Notes: generated by a model from the letters alone, not told the origin. Shown: positions 33,150-39,790, numbered from the stretch's first letter. The stretch: 43,703 nucleotides of DNA from Candidatus Moraniibacteriota bacterium (GCA_026396255.1 JAPLXD010000013.1:1-43703), one strand, 5' to 3'. Made by a program: numbers and translations.

Positions 33150-33575
33150 TTGCGAAAAAAAACGCGGGAAGTCAAAGTTGAAGAATTGAAAGGTCCGAAA
33201 ATCCAGCGGCTTATTTTGGATATGGCCAAAACGATGGAAGTCGAGAAGGGAGTTGGCCTGGCCGCGCCGCAAGTCGGATCGGATCTTCGCATTTGTACTA
33301 TTGCGGCCGACGATGAAGTGTATGTTTTAATCAATCCGAAAATAAAATCATCTTCGCGAAAAAAAGATATTTTCGAGGAAGGCTGCTTGAGTTTTCCGGG
33401 AAAATTTTTTCCGGTCGAGCGTCCGATTAATGTGAAAGTCCAAGCGCGGGACAGAGGGGGGAAAAAAGTGAAGATCAAAGCGGACGGTCTCTTCGCGCGG
33501 GTGCTTCAGCACGAAATCGACCATCTGGATGGGATACTAGTGATCGACCGGGCGGTGAAAGGGAAATTAGGATAA
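33150..33575 (+). CDS. def: Peptide deformylase, natural start broken by a duplication
   Basis: Removes the formyl group from nascent proteins. The conserved parts are intact: motif 1 GVGLAAPQVG, motif 2 EEGCLSFPG with the metal Cys, and motif 3 QHEIDHLDG with the HExxH ligands. The native start is almost surely ATG 33101, 4 nt after the priA stop, but a 16-bp tandem duplication (33104-33135) puts it out of frame (stop at 33122-33124). The only remaining in-frame start is TTG 33150, which would lose the KIIKYPNDF strand of the fold. So this is a fresh frameshift, a sequence/assembly variant, or phase-variable. The fmt gene follows directly, keeping the normal def-fmt pair. Confidence 0.85.
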   Translation: MRKKTREVKVEELKGPKIQRLILDMAKTMEVEKGVGLAAPQVGSDLRICTIAADDEVYVLINPKIKSSSRKKDIFEEGCLSFPGKFFPVERPINVKVQARDRGGKKVKIKADGLFARVLQHEIDHLDGILVIDRAVKGKLG

Positions 33576-33585
33576 TTTGGCGAAT

Positions 33586-34542
33586 ATGGGAAATCAGGGA
33601 ACAAAAATTATTTTTTTTGGCACGCCGGAGTTTGCGGCGGTTATTTTGAGGTCGCTTATTGATCACGAATACAATATCGCGGCGGTTTTTACTCAGCCGG
33701 ACAAAAAAGTCGGCCGAAAACAAGAAGTTTTTTTCTCGCCAGTTAAAGAGTTGGCGGCTGAAAATAAAATAAAAATATTCCAGCCACAAGACTTGCGTGA
33801 AAACGGATTAAGCGAAGCGATAAAAGGAATAAAGCCGGATCTTTTTGCTGTCGCGGCATACGGGAAAATTTTGCCGAAAGATATCTTGGAAATTCCGAAA
33901 TACGGGGCGGTGAATATCCATGCCTCTCTTCTCCCGAAATATCGGGGCGCGTCGCCTGTTCAATGTGCAATCCTCGCGGGAGAAAAAGAAACGGGCATCA
34001 CGTTGATGAAAATGAACGAAAAAATGGACGAGGGCGATATTCTGCTCCAGGAAAAAATAAAAATAGACGGAAAAGATACGACAGATGTATTGATGAAAAA
34101 ATTGGCCGAGCTGGGGGCAAAAATGACTGCGGACTTCATTCCGGACTGGGTCAACGAGAAAATTGATTCGTTCCCGCAAGATCATAGCAAAGCCACATAT
34201 TGCAAGCCGGTGAAAAAAGAAGACGGAAAAATCGATTGGAATGAAACGGCCGATGATATTTTCCGCCAGTGGCGGGCATACCAGCCTTGGCCGGGAATAT
34301 TTTCAGATTTGAAGATAAAGAACCGATCAAAAAGATTAAAGCTGCTCGGGATTGGGATCGTTGCCGACATGGAGGCTGGCGAAAAACCCGGAAAAATCGT
34401 AAAATACAACCGGGGAATTGCCGTCCAAGCAAAAAAGGGGTTGATAGCTTTGAAAAAAATACAGCTTGAAGGAAAGAAAGAAATGGATGTTAATGATTTT
34501 GTGAGGGGCAATGAAGAATTTATTGGGAGTATATTAGAATAA
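33586..34542 (+). CDS. fmt: Methionyl-tRNA formyltransferase
   Basis: Transfers a formyl group from 10-formyl-THF to the initiator Met-tRNA. 318 residues: KIIFFGTPEFAAVILRSLID, AVFTQPDKKVGRKQE, PVKELAAENKIKIFQPQDLR, DLFAVAAYGKILPKDIL, the catalytic NIHASLLPKYRGASPVQCAI and GITLMKMNEKMDEGDIL, then the C-terminal domain with YCKPVKKEDGKIDW and IFRQWRAYQPWPG. The ATG at 33586 was preferred over a TTG at 33577. It lies 10 nt after def. Confidence 0.96.
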   Translation: MGNQGTKIIFFGTPEFAAVILRSLIDHEYNIAAVFTQPDKKVGRKQEVFFSPVKELAAENKIKIFQPQDLRENGLSEAIKGIKPDLFAVAAYGKILPKDILEIPKYGAVNIHASLLPKYRGASPVQCAILAGEKETGITLMKMNEKMDEGDILLQEKIKIDGKDTTDVLMKKLAELGAKMTADFIPDWVNEKIDSFPQDHSKATYCKPVKKEDGKIDWNETADDIFRQWRAYQPWPGIFSDLKIKNRSKRLKLLGIGIVADMEAGEKPGKIVKYNRGIAVQAKKGLIALKKIQLEGKKEMDVNDFVRGNEEFIGSILE

Positions 34543-34546
34543 GCCT

Positions 34547-34612
34547 TGTCATTGCAAGCGCAGCGAAGTAATCTCGGGATTGCCGCAGTCGCTACGCTCC
34601 TTCGCAATGACA
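34547..34612. repeat. TGTCATTGC...GCAATGACA palindromic repeat
   Basis: A 66-nt element with terminal arms TGTCATTGC (34547-34555) and GCAATGACA (34604-34612), containing GCGCAGCGAAGTAATCTCGG and CGCTACGCTCCTTC. This matches the widespread TCATTGCGAGC...GCGCAGCGAAGCAATC class of dispersed bacterial repeats. It sits directly before the rhodanese gene and provides a spurious upstream ATG. Confidence 0.85.
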
Positions 34613-34621
34613 GCAAGAAAA

Positions 34622-35452
34622 ATGCAAAACGAAAAAAATCAACACAAAGTATTTGTTTTCGGTTTTTTGCTGATCGCGCTGGTGGTTCTTGGTTTTCTCT
34701 TGAAACCGGTGGTGATGAACTGGAAAAACGGACAAAAAAATCAAGACGAGCAGAAGGCCAACGCCGAGATTTTGAAAGCGCCGTCGGTAATGCCGGACGA
34801 TCTTTTTCAATTAATCCAGAACAAATCAAAAATTTTTCTGGTGGACATCAGCGCGCCGGATGACTTCAGGAAGGGACATATTGCGCTGGCGGTGAACGCG
34901 CCGGTGGAAAAACTGGACAATAATTTTCTGGCGAGCCTCGGTGCGGAAAAGACCGCCAGTATTTTCATCATGAACCAAGGAAGCGATCTGGCGGGATTGG
35001 CAACCGTTGTCAATAAAATTGTCGCCGATGGCTTTGTCAACACCAAATATTTGCGGGGAGGAATTTCCGGCTGGATTGAAAAGGGATTGCCGCTGGTTTC
35101 TTTGGGGGGATCCGAAGAAGACAACGCCAAAGTGAAAAAAATCACGATCGACGAGATCAAAAATGACGCCGGGAGCAATCCCGACCTTCTCCAATTCCTG
35201 GATGTGCGCGGCAAAGATGATTTTGCGAAAGAGCATATTGTCGGCGCGATAAATATTCCCCTGACTGAGCTTGAGACCGGAAAGACCGAAATTCCGGCCG
35301 TGAAGAAAACAATTGTCTATGGCGCAAGCGAGAGCGAAAGCTTTCAGGCAGCCGTGGCTTTATTTGATCTGAATTTCTTCAATGTCTGGCAGATGGACGG
35401 CGGAATCAACGAATGGAAAGCGGCGGGAGGAAACGTGAAAAGCGGAAATTAA
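34622..35452 (+). CDS. Membrane-anchored tandem rhodanese-like protein lacking catalytic cysteines
   Basis: 276 residues: one N-terminal membrane segment (KVFVFGFLLIALVVLGFLL), then two rhodanese homology domains. Domain 1 has FLVDISAPDDFRKGHIALAV and KYLRGGISGWIEKGLPLV; domain 2 has FLDVRGKDDFAKEHIVGAIN and VWQMDGGINEWKAAGG. The active-site loop should carry Cys (CxxGxRS), but reads FIMNQGSDLAG in the first and VYGASESESFQAA in the second, so sulfur transfer is unlikely and a binding role is more plausible. The start at 34622 avoids the repeat; the ATG at 34580 lies inside it. Confidence 0.88.
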   Translation: MQNEKNQHKVFVFGFLLIALVVLGFLLKPVVMNWKNGQKNQDEQKANAEILKAPSVMPDDLFQLIQNKSKIFLVDISAPDDFRKGHIALAVNAPVEKLDNNFLASLGAEKTASIFIMNQGSDLAGLATVVNKIVADGFVNTKYLRGGISGWIEKGLPLVSLGGSEEDNAKVKKITIDEIKNDAGSNPDLLQFLDVRGKDDFAKEHIVGAINIPLTELETGKTEIPAVKKTIVYGASESESFQAAVALFDLNFFNVWQMDGGINEWKAAGGNVKSGN

Positions 35453-35462
35453 GTTTGAAGCG

Positions 35463-35541
35463 GCAGGAGCAAGGTTGCACCTTGCTCCAAATGTTGGCGA
35501 ATTTCAAAAATAAAAGGAGCAGGGTTCAACCCTGCTCCTGC
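35463..35541. repeat. Paired-palindrome (BIME-like) repeat, copy 2
   Basis: GCAGGAGCAAGGTTGCACCT-TGCTCC, a spacer with ATGTTGGCGA, and GGAGCAGGGTTCAACCCTGC-TCCTGC, then TTTTT. It is the reverse complement type of 27402-27479 and probably doubles as the terminator of the rhodanese gene. Confidence 0.85.
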
Positions 35542-35557
35542 TTTTTAGACGACAAAT

Positions 35558-35830
35558 TTATTTCACAATTGCCAGAATATCCTCATTCTTCACCAGTAAA
35601 TATTCTTTTTCTCCGACCTTGATTTCATTTCCCGAATATTTGGAATAGATCACTTTTTGTCCAGCCTTGACTTTGATTTTTTTGTCCCCGCCGATTGCGA
35701 TGACCAGCCCTTCTTGCGGTTTTTCTCCATTTGAATCAGGGAGAACGATGCCGGAAGCGGTTTTTGTGTCGGATTTAGCCGGTTCGATGAGGACGTTTTC
35801 GCCGAGAGGCTGGATGTTTATTTTGGACAT
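35558..35830 (-). CDS. groES: Co-chaperonin GroES
   Basis: 90 residues: INIQPLGENVLIEPAKSDTK, the mobile loop TASGIVLPDSNGEKPQEGLV, and GQKVIYSKYSGNEIKVGEKE with YLLVKNEDILAIV. It caps GroEL during folding. groEL is not adjacent in this window. It is followed downstream by the palindromic repeat, and the DUF5652 gene lies 49 nt upstream on the same strand. Confidence 0.95.
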   Translation of the reverse strand: MSKINIQPLGENVLIEPAKSDTKTASGIVLPDSNGEKPQEGLVIAIGGDKKIKVKAGQKVIYSKYSGNEIKVGEKEYLLVKNEDILAIVK

Positions 35831-35879
35831 ATGCGTTTTTTGGTTTAGTGATTATTGATCTTGCTCTCAGATATATATC

Positions 35880-36248
35880 CTAGCCTTTTGAAGTCTCTTC
35901 GTCAAGATCGGATTTTTCTTCTTCTTTTCTCTCTTTCTCTTCTTTCGCTTCTGTTTTTTCCTCTGCTTTTTCTTCCCCTTTTATATCCAAAACTATTTTT
36001 TCCGGTTCTGGTATCTCCTGTTCTTCAATTGGTTGCGGCGCTTCTTCCTCTTCTGTTTTTTTGGAAAAGGCAAAAATATAAATTATCTCAAGAATCCCAA
36101 GTGTATTGACGATGAGCAAAACAACAAACCAGGCGACGCTCCGGTTCCTGGCCGCGCGCCAAAGCGCCACGCCTTTCCAAGGAATGGTCCAAATGGCGGC
36201 GAGGATAAGAATCCAGGTGTGAGTTGCGAGAAATTGTGCGAAATTCAT
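35880..36248 (-). CDS. DUF5652-like membrane protein with acidic tail
   Basis: 122 residues: two membrane segments (THTWILILAAIWTIPWKGVA and SVAWFVVLLIVNTLGILEII) joined by the conserved LWRAARNRS turn, then a ~60-residue Glu/Lys-rich low-complexity tail. The N-terminal part is the DUF5652 pattern, seen mainly in CPR genomes; function unknown. The start at 36248 (MNFAQFL) is chosen because the longer frame would run through tRNA-Gln. The tRNA lies 20 nt upstream. Confidence 0.8.
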   Translation of the reverse strand: MNFAQFLATHTWILILAAIWTIPWKGVALWRAARNRSVAWFVVLLIVNTLGILEIIYIFAFSKKTEEEEAPQPIEEQEIPEPEKIVLDIKGEEKAEEKTEAKEEKERKEEEKSDLDEETSKG

Positions 36249-36268
36249 AGGTTTTTTTGAAAAATTAG

Positions 36269-36339
36269 CTGGGGTGCTAGGATTCGAACCTAGGGTCATG
36301 GGACCAGAACCCATTGCCTTACCACTTGGCTACACCCCA
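36269..36339 (-). tRNA. tRNA-Gln (anticodon CTG)
   Basis: The minus strand gives TGGGGTG/CACCCCA acceptor, D arm AGCCAAGTGGTAAGGCA, anticodon stem ATGGG/CCCAT with loop TTCTGGT (anticodon CTG), and T arm CCTAG-GTTCGAAT-CCTAG. The 71-nt gene does not encode CCA. Its first 10 nt overlap the 3' end of the GIY-YIG frame, and its first ~22 nt are duplicated at 36637-36660. Confidence 0.92.
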
Positions 36340-36341
36340 AT
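36318..36341 (-). repeat. Direct repeat at the tRNA-Gln 5' end (second copy at 36637-36660)
   Basis: ATTGGGGTGTAGCCAAGTGG-TAAG (minus strand, 24 nt) is exactly repeated 319 bp upstream, on the far side of the GIY-YIG gene. The downstream copy belongs to the intact tRNA. Confidence 0.9.
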
Positions 36342-36594
36342 ATTAAAATAATTTCTCAGTTTTCCGCGCAATATTTCTCTTCCATATCCGGTTTTATAGA
36401 ATATTTCTTGTTCGGCGGCATCTTTTTTGGTCGAGTATGCTTCATAATATATCAAATCAAACGGCGCATTTTTGCCTGTATAGTGGCTGCCCTTCTTTTC
36501 GTTGTGCTCTTTAAATCGTCGACGCAGGTCATTTGTTGAGCCGGTATATAATCTTTTGTTTTTTTTGACTCTTTAGAATATAAACGTAGAACAT
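36330..36594 (-). pseudogene. GIY-YIG endonuclease-like gene, frameshifted
   Basis: From ATG 36594 the frame reads MFYVYILKSQKK and then shifts at an 8-A run (36559-36566). In the next frame it continues NKRLYTGSTNDLRRRFKEHN, GKNAPFDLIYYEAYSTKKDA and EIFYKTGYGREILRGKLRNY to a TAG at 36330-36332. Removing one A restores an ~87-residue single-domain GIY-YIG protein (UPF0213/YhbQ-like) with VYI...YTG, the Arg of LRRRF and the distal Glu (YYEAY). Its last codons and stop are read from the 5' end of tRNA-Gln. Direct repeats of that tRNA end flank it. A sequencing error or slippage at the homopolymer is the main alternative to a real pseudogene. Confidence 0.85.
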
Positions 36595-36604
36595 TGTATA
36601 TTGC

Positions 36605-36637
36605 CCCGCCTTTTCGGCGGGTCGCCGTAAAGGCGAC
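36605..36637. repeat. Double-hairpin repeat upstream of the GIY-YIG gene
   Basis: CCCGCC-TTTTC-GGCGGG (36605-36621) followed at once by GTCGCC-GTAAA-GGCGAC (36621-36637 region). This is the same two-stem design and loop length as 14507-14538. It abuts the truncated tRNA copy. Confidence 0.8.
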
Positions 36638-36660
36638 TTACCACTTGGCTACACCCCAAT
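36637..36660 (-). pseudogene. Truncated tRNA-Gln 5' fragment
   Basis: 24 nt identical to the tRNA-Gln 5' end (acceptor strand plus most of the D arm), then the sequence breaks into the double-hairpin repeat. A -10-like TATACT lies 5-6 nt upstream (minus), suggesting the original tRNA promoter stayed with this fragment. A further 10-nt match (ATTGGGGTGT) occurs at 36696-36705. Confidence 0.8.
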
Positions 36661-36777
36661 TTTAGTATATTTTTGTCTTCGTGCGACCAAGGACGACACC
36701 CCAATAACACCCTCGATTCTATAATATTTTACGAAAAATATCAAGTAAAAAAGCCTTGAAGTCGGCTTGCTATGAAA

Positions 36778-36801
36778 TCCCCCTTCAGAAAAGGGGGAGT
36801 T
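36778..36801. terminator. Palindrome after ftsX (CCCCCTT family)
   Basis: TCCCCCTT (36778-36785) pairs with AAGGGGGA (36791-36798), 5-nt loop, followed on plus by GTTTTTTATA. It lies 3-26 nt past the ftsX stop and belongs to the repeat family inserted in the kinase gene at 25433-25480. Confidence 0.6.
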
Positions 36802-36803
36802 TT

Positions 36804-37715
36804 TTATACTTTCAAGTATCTTCGGATGGCGATGAGGCTGCTGATGGTTCCAAGGGCGACACCGGTGAAGAGTTGGATGAGAAAAATCAGCCAAAGGTTA
36901 TGCATGAAATTGGCTTGCACCTCTTGCACGGAAACGGCGCCGGAAAGATAGGGCGCGACGAATTTGATAAGCGGAAAAAGGAAAAGCATAACAACGACGG
37001 CCGAGATTGTGCCATAGATGATGCCCTCGAAGATGAAAGGCATCCGGATATAGGGATTTGAGGCGCCGACCAGGCGCATAATTTCAATTTCCTGCCGATG
37101 GGCGTATATCGTGATGCGGATGGCATTGAAAGTGATGAGTACGGCGATGAGGGAGAAAAGGGTGGCGAGCATTGCGCCGACATTCCGGGTGGTTGAGAGG
37201 ACGTTATTGAGCCGTTCGATCACAATCTTGTTTTTGGCGTAGTTGATCCGGTTTATATAATCTTTGTAGGCGGAATTTTGGACTGCGGTCGCAATGGTGT
37301 CATATTGGTCCGGGGTGACAGCTTTGATGTTGACCGAAGCGTTCAAGGGATTGTCGCCGATGGCGTCGATCGACTGCATGATGGTCGGGTTGTCCGCATT
37401 TTTGGCTTTGAATTCGTCAAGTGCCCTGTTTTTCGAGACATAGTCGGCTGATTTCACTTCTTTATACTGCAAAACAGTTGACCGGAACTCCATAATTTTC
37501 GATTCTTCCGTGTCGCTTTTGAAATAGACGCTGATATCCACTTTGTCCTGGACGGATCGGATGACAAGATTCGCCGCGATCGAGAGGACGATCAACGTGC
37601 TGATAATGAGAAGCGTGAGGGAAATGATGCTGATCACGGCAAAACTGAGCCAGCCGTTGCGGCGGAAATGCTGGAATCCTGACTTGAATGTTCGCGATAA
37701 TGTGAGTAGCAACAT
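36804..37715 (-). CDS. ftsX: Cell division protein FtsX
   Basis: Membrane partner of FtsE that transmits ATP-driven signals to wall hydrolases at division. 303 residues: a first membrane segment (LSFAVISIISLTLLIISTLI), a large external domain (VDISVYFKSDTEESKIMEFR), and three C-terminal segments (AMLATLFSLIAVLITFNAIR, FEGIIYGTISAVVVMLFLFP, WLIFLIQLFTGVALGTISSL) with the conserved RQEIEIMRLVGASNPYIRMP coupling loop. It is 18 nt downstream of ftsE. Confidence 0.95.
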   Translation of the reverse strand: MLLLTLSRTFKSGFQHFRRNGWLSFAVISIISLTLLIISTLIVLSIAANLVIRSVQDKVDISVYFKSDTEESKIMEFRSTVLQYKEVKSADYVSKNRALDEFKAKNADNPTIMQSIDAIGDNPLNASVNIKAVTPDQYDTIATAVQNSAYKDYINRINYAKNKIVIERLNNVLSTTRNVGAMLATLFSLIAVLITFNAIRITIYAHRQEIEIMRLVGASNPYIRMPFIFEGIIYGTISAVVVMLFLFPLIKFVAPYLSGAVSVQEVQANFMHNLWLIFLIQLFTGVALGTISSLIAIRRYLKV

Positions 37716-37733
37716 TGTTTTGCGTTTGCGAAA

Positions 37734-38420
37734 TTAGATCGCGTAGCGGCCCTTGCTGTGGTCGCGGATTATTTTTCCCTGGTCGAGCGTGATGACCCTC
37801 TTTTTGACACGGTTGACGATATCCTTGTTGTGAGTGGCCAGAAGAATAGTTGTTCCCAATTTGTTGATCTTGAGAAGCAATTGGATGATTCCCCAGCTGC
37901 TGATCGGGTCGAGATTTCCCGTCGGTTCGTCGGCGATGATGAGCGGCGGCCGGTGTACCAGGGCTCTCGCGATGGCGACTCTTTGTTGCTCTCCTCCGGA
38001 TATTTCGCGGGGATAACTGTCTAATTTGTGGGCGAGGCCGACAATTTCCAGAATCTGCGGAACCAGTTCATTGATTTCTTTGTCGCTATGGTCGGAAACT
38101 TCCAAGGCGAAGGCCACGTTTTCAAAAAGGGTTTTTCGGGGAAGCAATTTGAAATCCTGAAAAACCGTTCCGATCCGGCGGCGATAAAAGGGCAGCTGCT
38201 TGGGAGTGAGATTGGAGATATCTTCTCCGTTGAAAAAAATTTCTCCCGAGGTCGGTTTTTCTTCGGCATAAAGAAGCTTGAGAAGGGTCGATTTTCCCGC
38301 TCCGCTGTGACCGACAAGGGAAACAAACTCTTCTTTTTCAATGACAAAACTGATCTCATCGAGAGCGATGGTGTTGATCCCTCCGGTATATATTTTTTTG
38401 ACGTTGCGGAATTCAATCAT
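37734..38420 (-). CDS. ftsE: Cell division ATP-binding protein FtsE
   Basis: ABC ATPase of the FtsEX complex. 228 residues: [20 protein letters not shown], Walker [18 protein letters not shown]-loop [14 protein letters not shown], signature [20 protein letters not shown], Walker [14 protein letters not shown], and H-loop LATHNKDI. The ATG at 38420 is 1 nt after the prfB stop; the longer frame to 38543 overlaps prfB. The prfB-ftsE-ftsX order is conserved in many bacteria. Confidence 0.96.
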   Translation of the reverse strand: MIEFRNVKKIYTGGINTIALDEISFVIEKEEFVSLVGHSGAGKSTLLKLLYAEEKPTSGEIFFNGEDISNLTPKQLPFYRRRIGTVFQDFKLLPRKTLFENVAFALEVSDHSDKEINELVPQILEIVGLAHKLDSYPREISGGEQQRVAIARALVHRPPLIIADEPTGNLDPISSWGIIQLLLKINKLGTTILLATHNKDIVNRVKKRVITLDQGKIIRDHSKGRYAI

Positions 38421-38421
38421 T

Positions 38422-39505
38422 TTATTTTGATTTGAGATATGTTTCGATAAACTCTTCCAAATTTCCATCCAGCACTTCTTCGGGGTTTTTGGATTCAAAT
38501 TTTGTCCGGTGGTCTTTGACGAGCTTGTAGGGATGCAGGACATACGACCGGATCTGACTTCCCCACTGCACTTCGGTGTGCCCTCCTTTGATTTTCTTCT
38601 TTTCTTTTTCCTTGTTTTCGAGATAACGTTGATGAAGTTTGGCTTTCAGGATTTTCATCGACTGCTCCTTGTTTTGGAGCTGGCTGCGTTCGTTTTGGGA
38701 GCTGGCGACGATTCCCGTCGGAATATGCGTGATGCGAACGGCACTGTCGGTTTTGTTCACGGACTGGCCGCCGGCACCGCCTGATCGAAACGTATCAATC
38801 CTCAAATCGCCCGGGTCAATCTCAACTTCTTTTATTCTATCAATTTCCGGCAAAACTTCAACCAGGGAAAAAGATGTTTGCCTCAGATTTTTGGCATTGA
38901 AGGGAGAAAGGCGCACCAAGCGATGCACGCCCGCTTCCGCCCGCAGGTATCCGTAGGCCAGCTTCCCAATCACCTCAATCGTCGCGCTTTTGATCCCGGC
39001 TTCTTGTCCGCGCGATTCGGAAATTATTTTTGCTTTCCAGTTTTTTCTTTCGGCAAAGCGGAGATACATTTTGAGCAGCATTTCGGCCCAATCTTGCGCG
39101 TCGGTGCCTCCGGTTCCGCTGTGGATCGACAAAATGGCATTGCTTTGGTCATATTCGCCCCGGAAAAGGGTTTCAAATTCGATATCTTCGATATTCTTCT
39201 CGATCTTTTCGGCTTGTTTTTCAATTTCTTTCTTCATTCCCTCATCCTCCGCTGCCAAATCAGCCATTTCATTCAAATTGTCGATTTCCGTTTCAGACTC
39301 GCTCAATTTTTTGATCTCATCTCGCAAGATTTCAAGTTCTTGCATCGTTTTTTGCGCCAATTCCTGGTTTTGCCAAAAATCTTCACTGCTTGATATCTTT
39401 TCCAGTTCGTCAATTCTCTTTTTCTTTGAAGGAAAGTCAAAGACAGTCGCTTACGGAAGCGATTCTTTGGCGGAGATCTTCAATTTTCGCGATGATTTTC
39501 TGCAT
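38422..39505 (-). CDS. prfB: Peptide chain release factor 2 with programmed +1 frameshift
   Basis: RF2 reads UAA and UGA. The 0 frame starts at ATG 39505 (MQKIIAKIEDLRQRIASVSD-CL) and meets an in-frame TGA as codon 23 in CTT-TGA-C (39442-39436). Skipping one T gives DFPSKKKRIDELEKISSSED and then the rest to 38422, for 360 residues, the normal RF2 length. Domains: SPFNAKNLRQTSF with the SPF tripeptide that reads UGA, and FRSGGAGGQSVNKTDSAVRI with the GGQ catalytic loop. The frame that begins only at 39360 would lack ~50 N-terminal residues. Frameshifting at UGA is the known autoregulation of RF2. Its promoter shares the -35 with tRNA-Gly. Confidence 0.96.
39436..39462 (-). promoter_or_regulatory. 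RF2 frameshift site with upstream hairpin
   Basis: The slippery CTTTGAC is at 39442-39436 (minus). The usual upstream Shine-Dalgarno-like AGGGGG is absent. Instead a perfect-stem hairpin TCGCTT-CCGT-AAGCGA (39462-39447) ends 4 nt before the CTT, where the stimulator normally sits. Confidence 0.85.
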
Positions 39506-39512
39506 TGATGAA

Positions 39513-39564
39513 ATTATACCACAACAAACCAAACATTGCCATAATTTGAAAAGTTGCTTATAAT
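39513..39564. promoter_or_regulatory. Divergent prfB and tRNA-Gly promoters sharing a -35 hexamer
   Basis: Plus strand: TTGCCA (39536-39541), 17 nt, TATAAT (39559-39564), 12 nt before tRNA-Gly. Minus strand: the same six bases read TGGCAA, 17 nt, then TGGTATAAT with the -10 at 39518-39513, 7 nt before the prfB ATG. Both spacings are optimal, so the two polymerases should compete for one hexamer. Confidence 0.6.
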
Positions 39565-39576
39565 TCCTTTGTATTT

Positions 39577-39647
39577 GCGGGTGTAGTATAGTGGTAATAC
39601 GCGACCTTCCCAAGGTTGAGTCGGGAGTTCGATTCTCCTCGCCCGCT
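39577..39647 (+). tRNA. tRNA-Gly (anticodon CCC)
   Basis: Acceptor GCGGGTG/CGCCCGC with one T-G pair, D arm TAGTATAGTGGTAATAC, anticodon stem CGACC/GGTTG with loop TTCCCAA (anticodon CCC), T arm GGGAG-TTCGATT-CTCCT. 71 nt, CCA not encoded. Confidence 0.92.
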
Positions 39648-39658
39648 ATGAATTGAAT

Positions 39659-39701
39659 GCCGATGTAGCTTCCGCCATAGGCGGACAGGCAGTTGGCAAA
39701 G
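39659..39701 (+). pseudogene. tRNA 5' fragment split by a palindrome
   Basis: GCCGATGTAGCT followed by TCCGCC-ATA-GGCGGA (39671-39685) and then CAGTTGGCAAAG (39690-39701). Without the palindrome this reads like the acceptor strand and D arm of a tRNA (GCCGATG-TA-GCT-CAGTTGGC). No anticodon arm follows; the intact tRNA-Thr starts 13 nt later. Confidence 0.6.
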
Positions 39702-39714
39702 TGATAAATAAAAT

Positions 39715-39790
39715 GCCATCTTAGCTCAGCTGGTAGAGCAATGCTTTCGTAAAGCAGAGGTCCCGAGTTCGAATCTCGGAGATGGCTCCA
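39715..39790 (+). tRNA. tRNA-Thr (anticodon CGT)
   Basis: Acceptor GCCATCT/AGATGGC, D arm AGCTCAGCTGGTAGAGC, anticodon arm ATGCT-TTCGTAA-AGCAG (anticodon CGT; one A-G mismatch at the top of the stem), T arm CCGAG-TTCGAAT-CTCGG, discriminator T and encoded CCA. 76 nt. It is the only tRNA here that encodes CCA. Confidence 0.93.

Noticed and set aside
33050-33478. Minus-strand frame opposite def
   Set aside because: It covers the deformylase motifs on the other strand and has no family features.
36649-36894. Minus-strand frame across the 36.65-36.89 kb gap
   Set aside because: It is composed of the tRNA fragment, repeat DNA and the ftsX 3' end; no family features or start signals.
39360-39505. 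prfB starting at 39360 with an unrelated short upstream peptide
   Set aside because: The upstream sequence joined by a +1 shift gives a normal RF2 N-terminus, so the gene starts at 39505.
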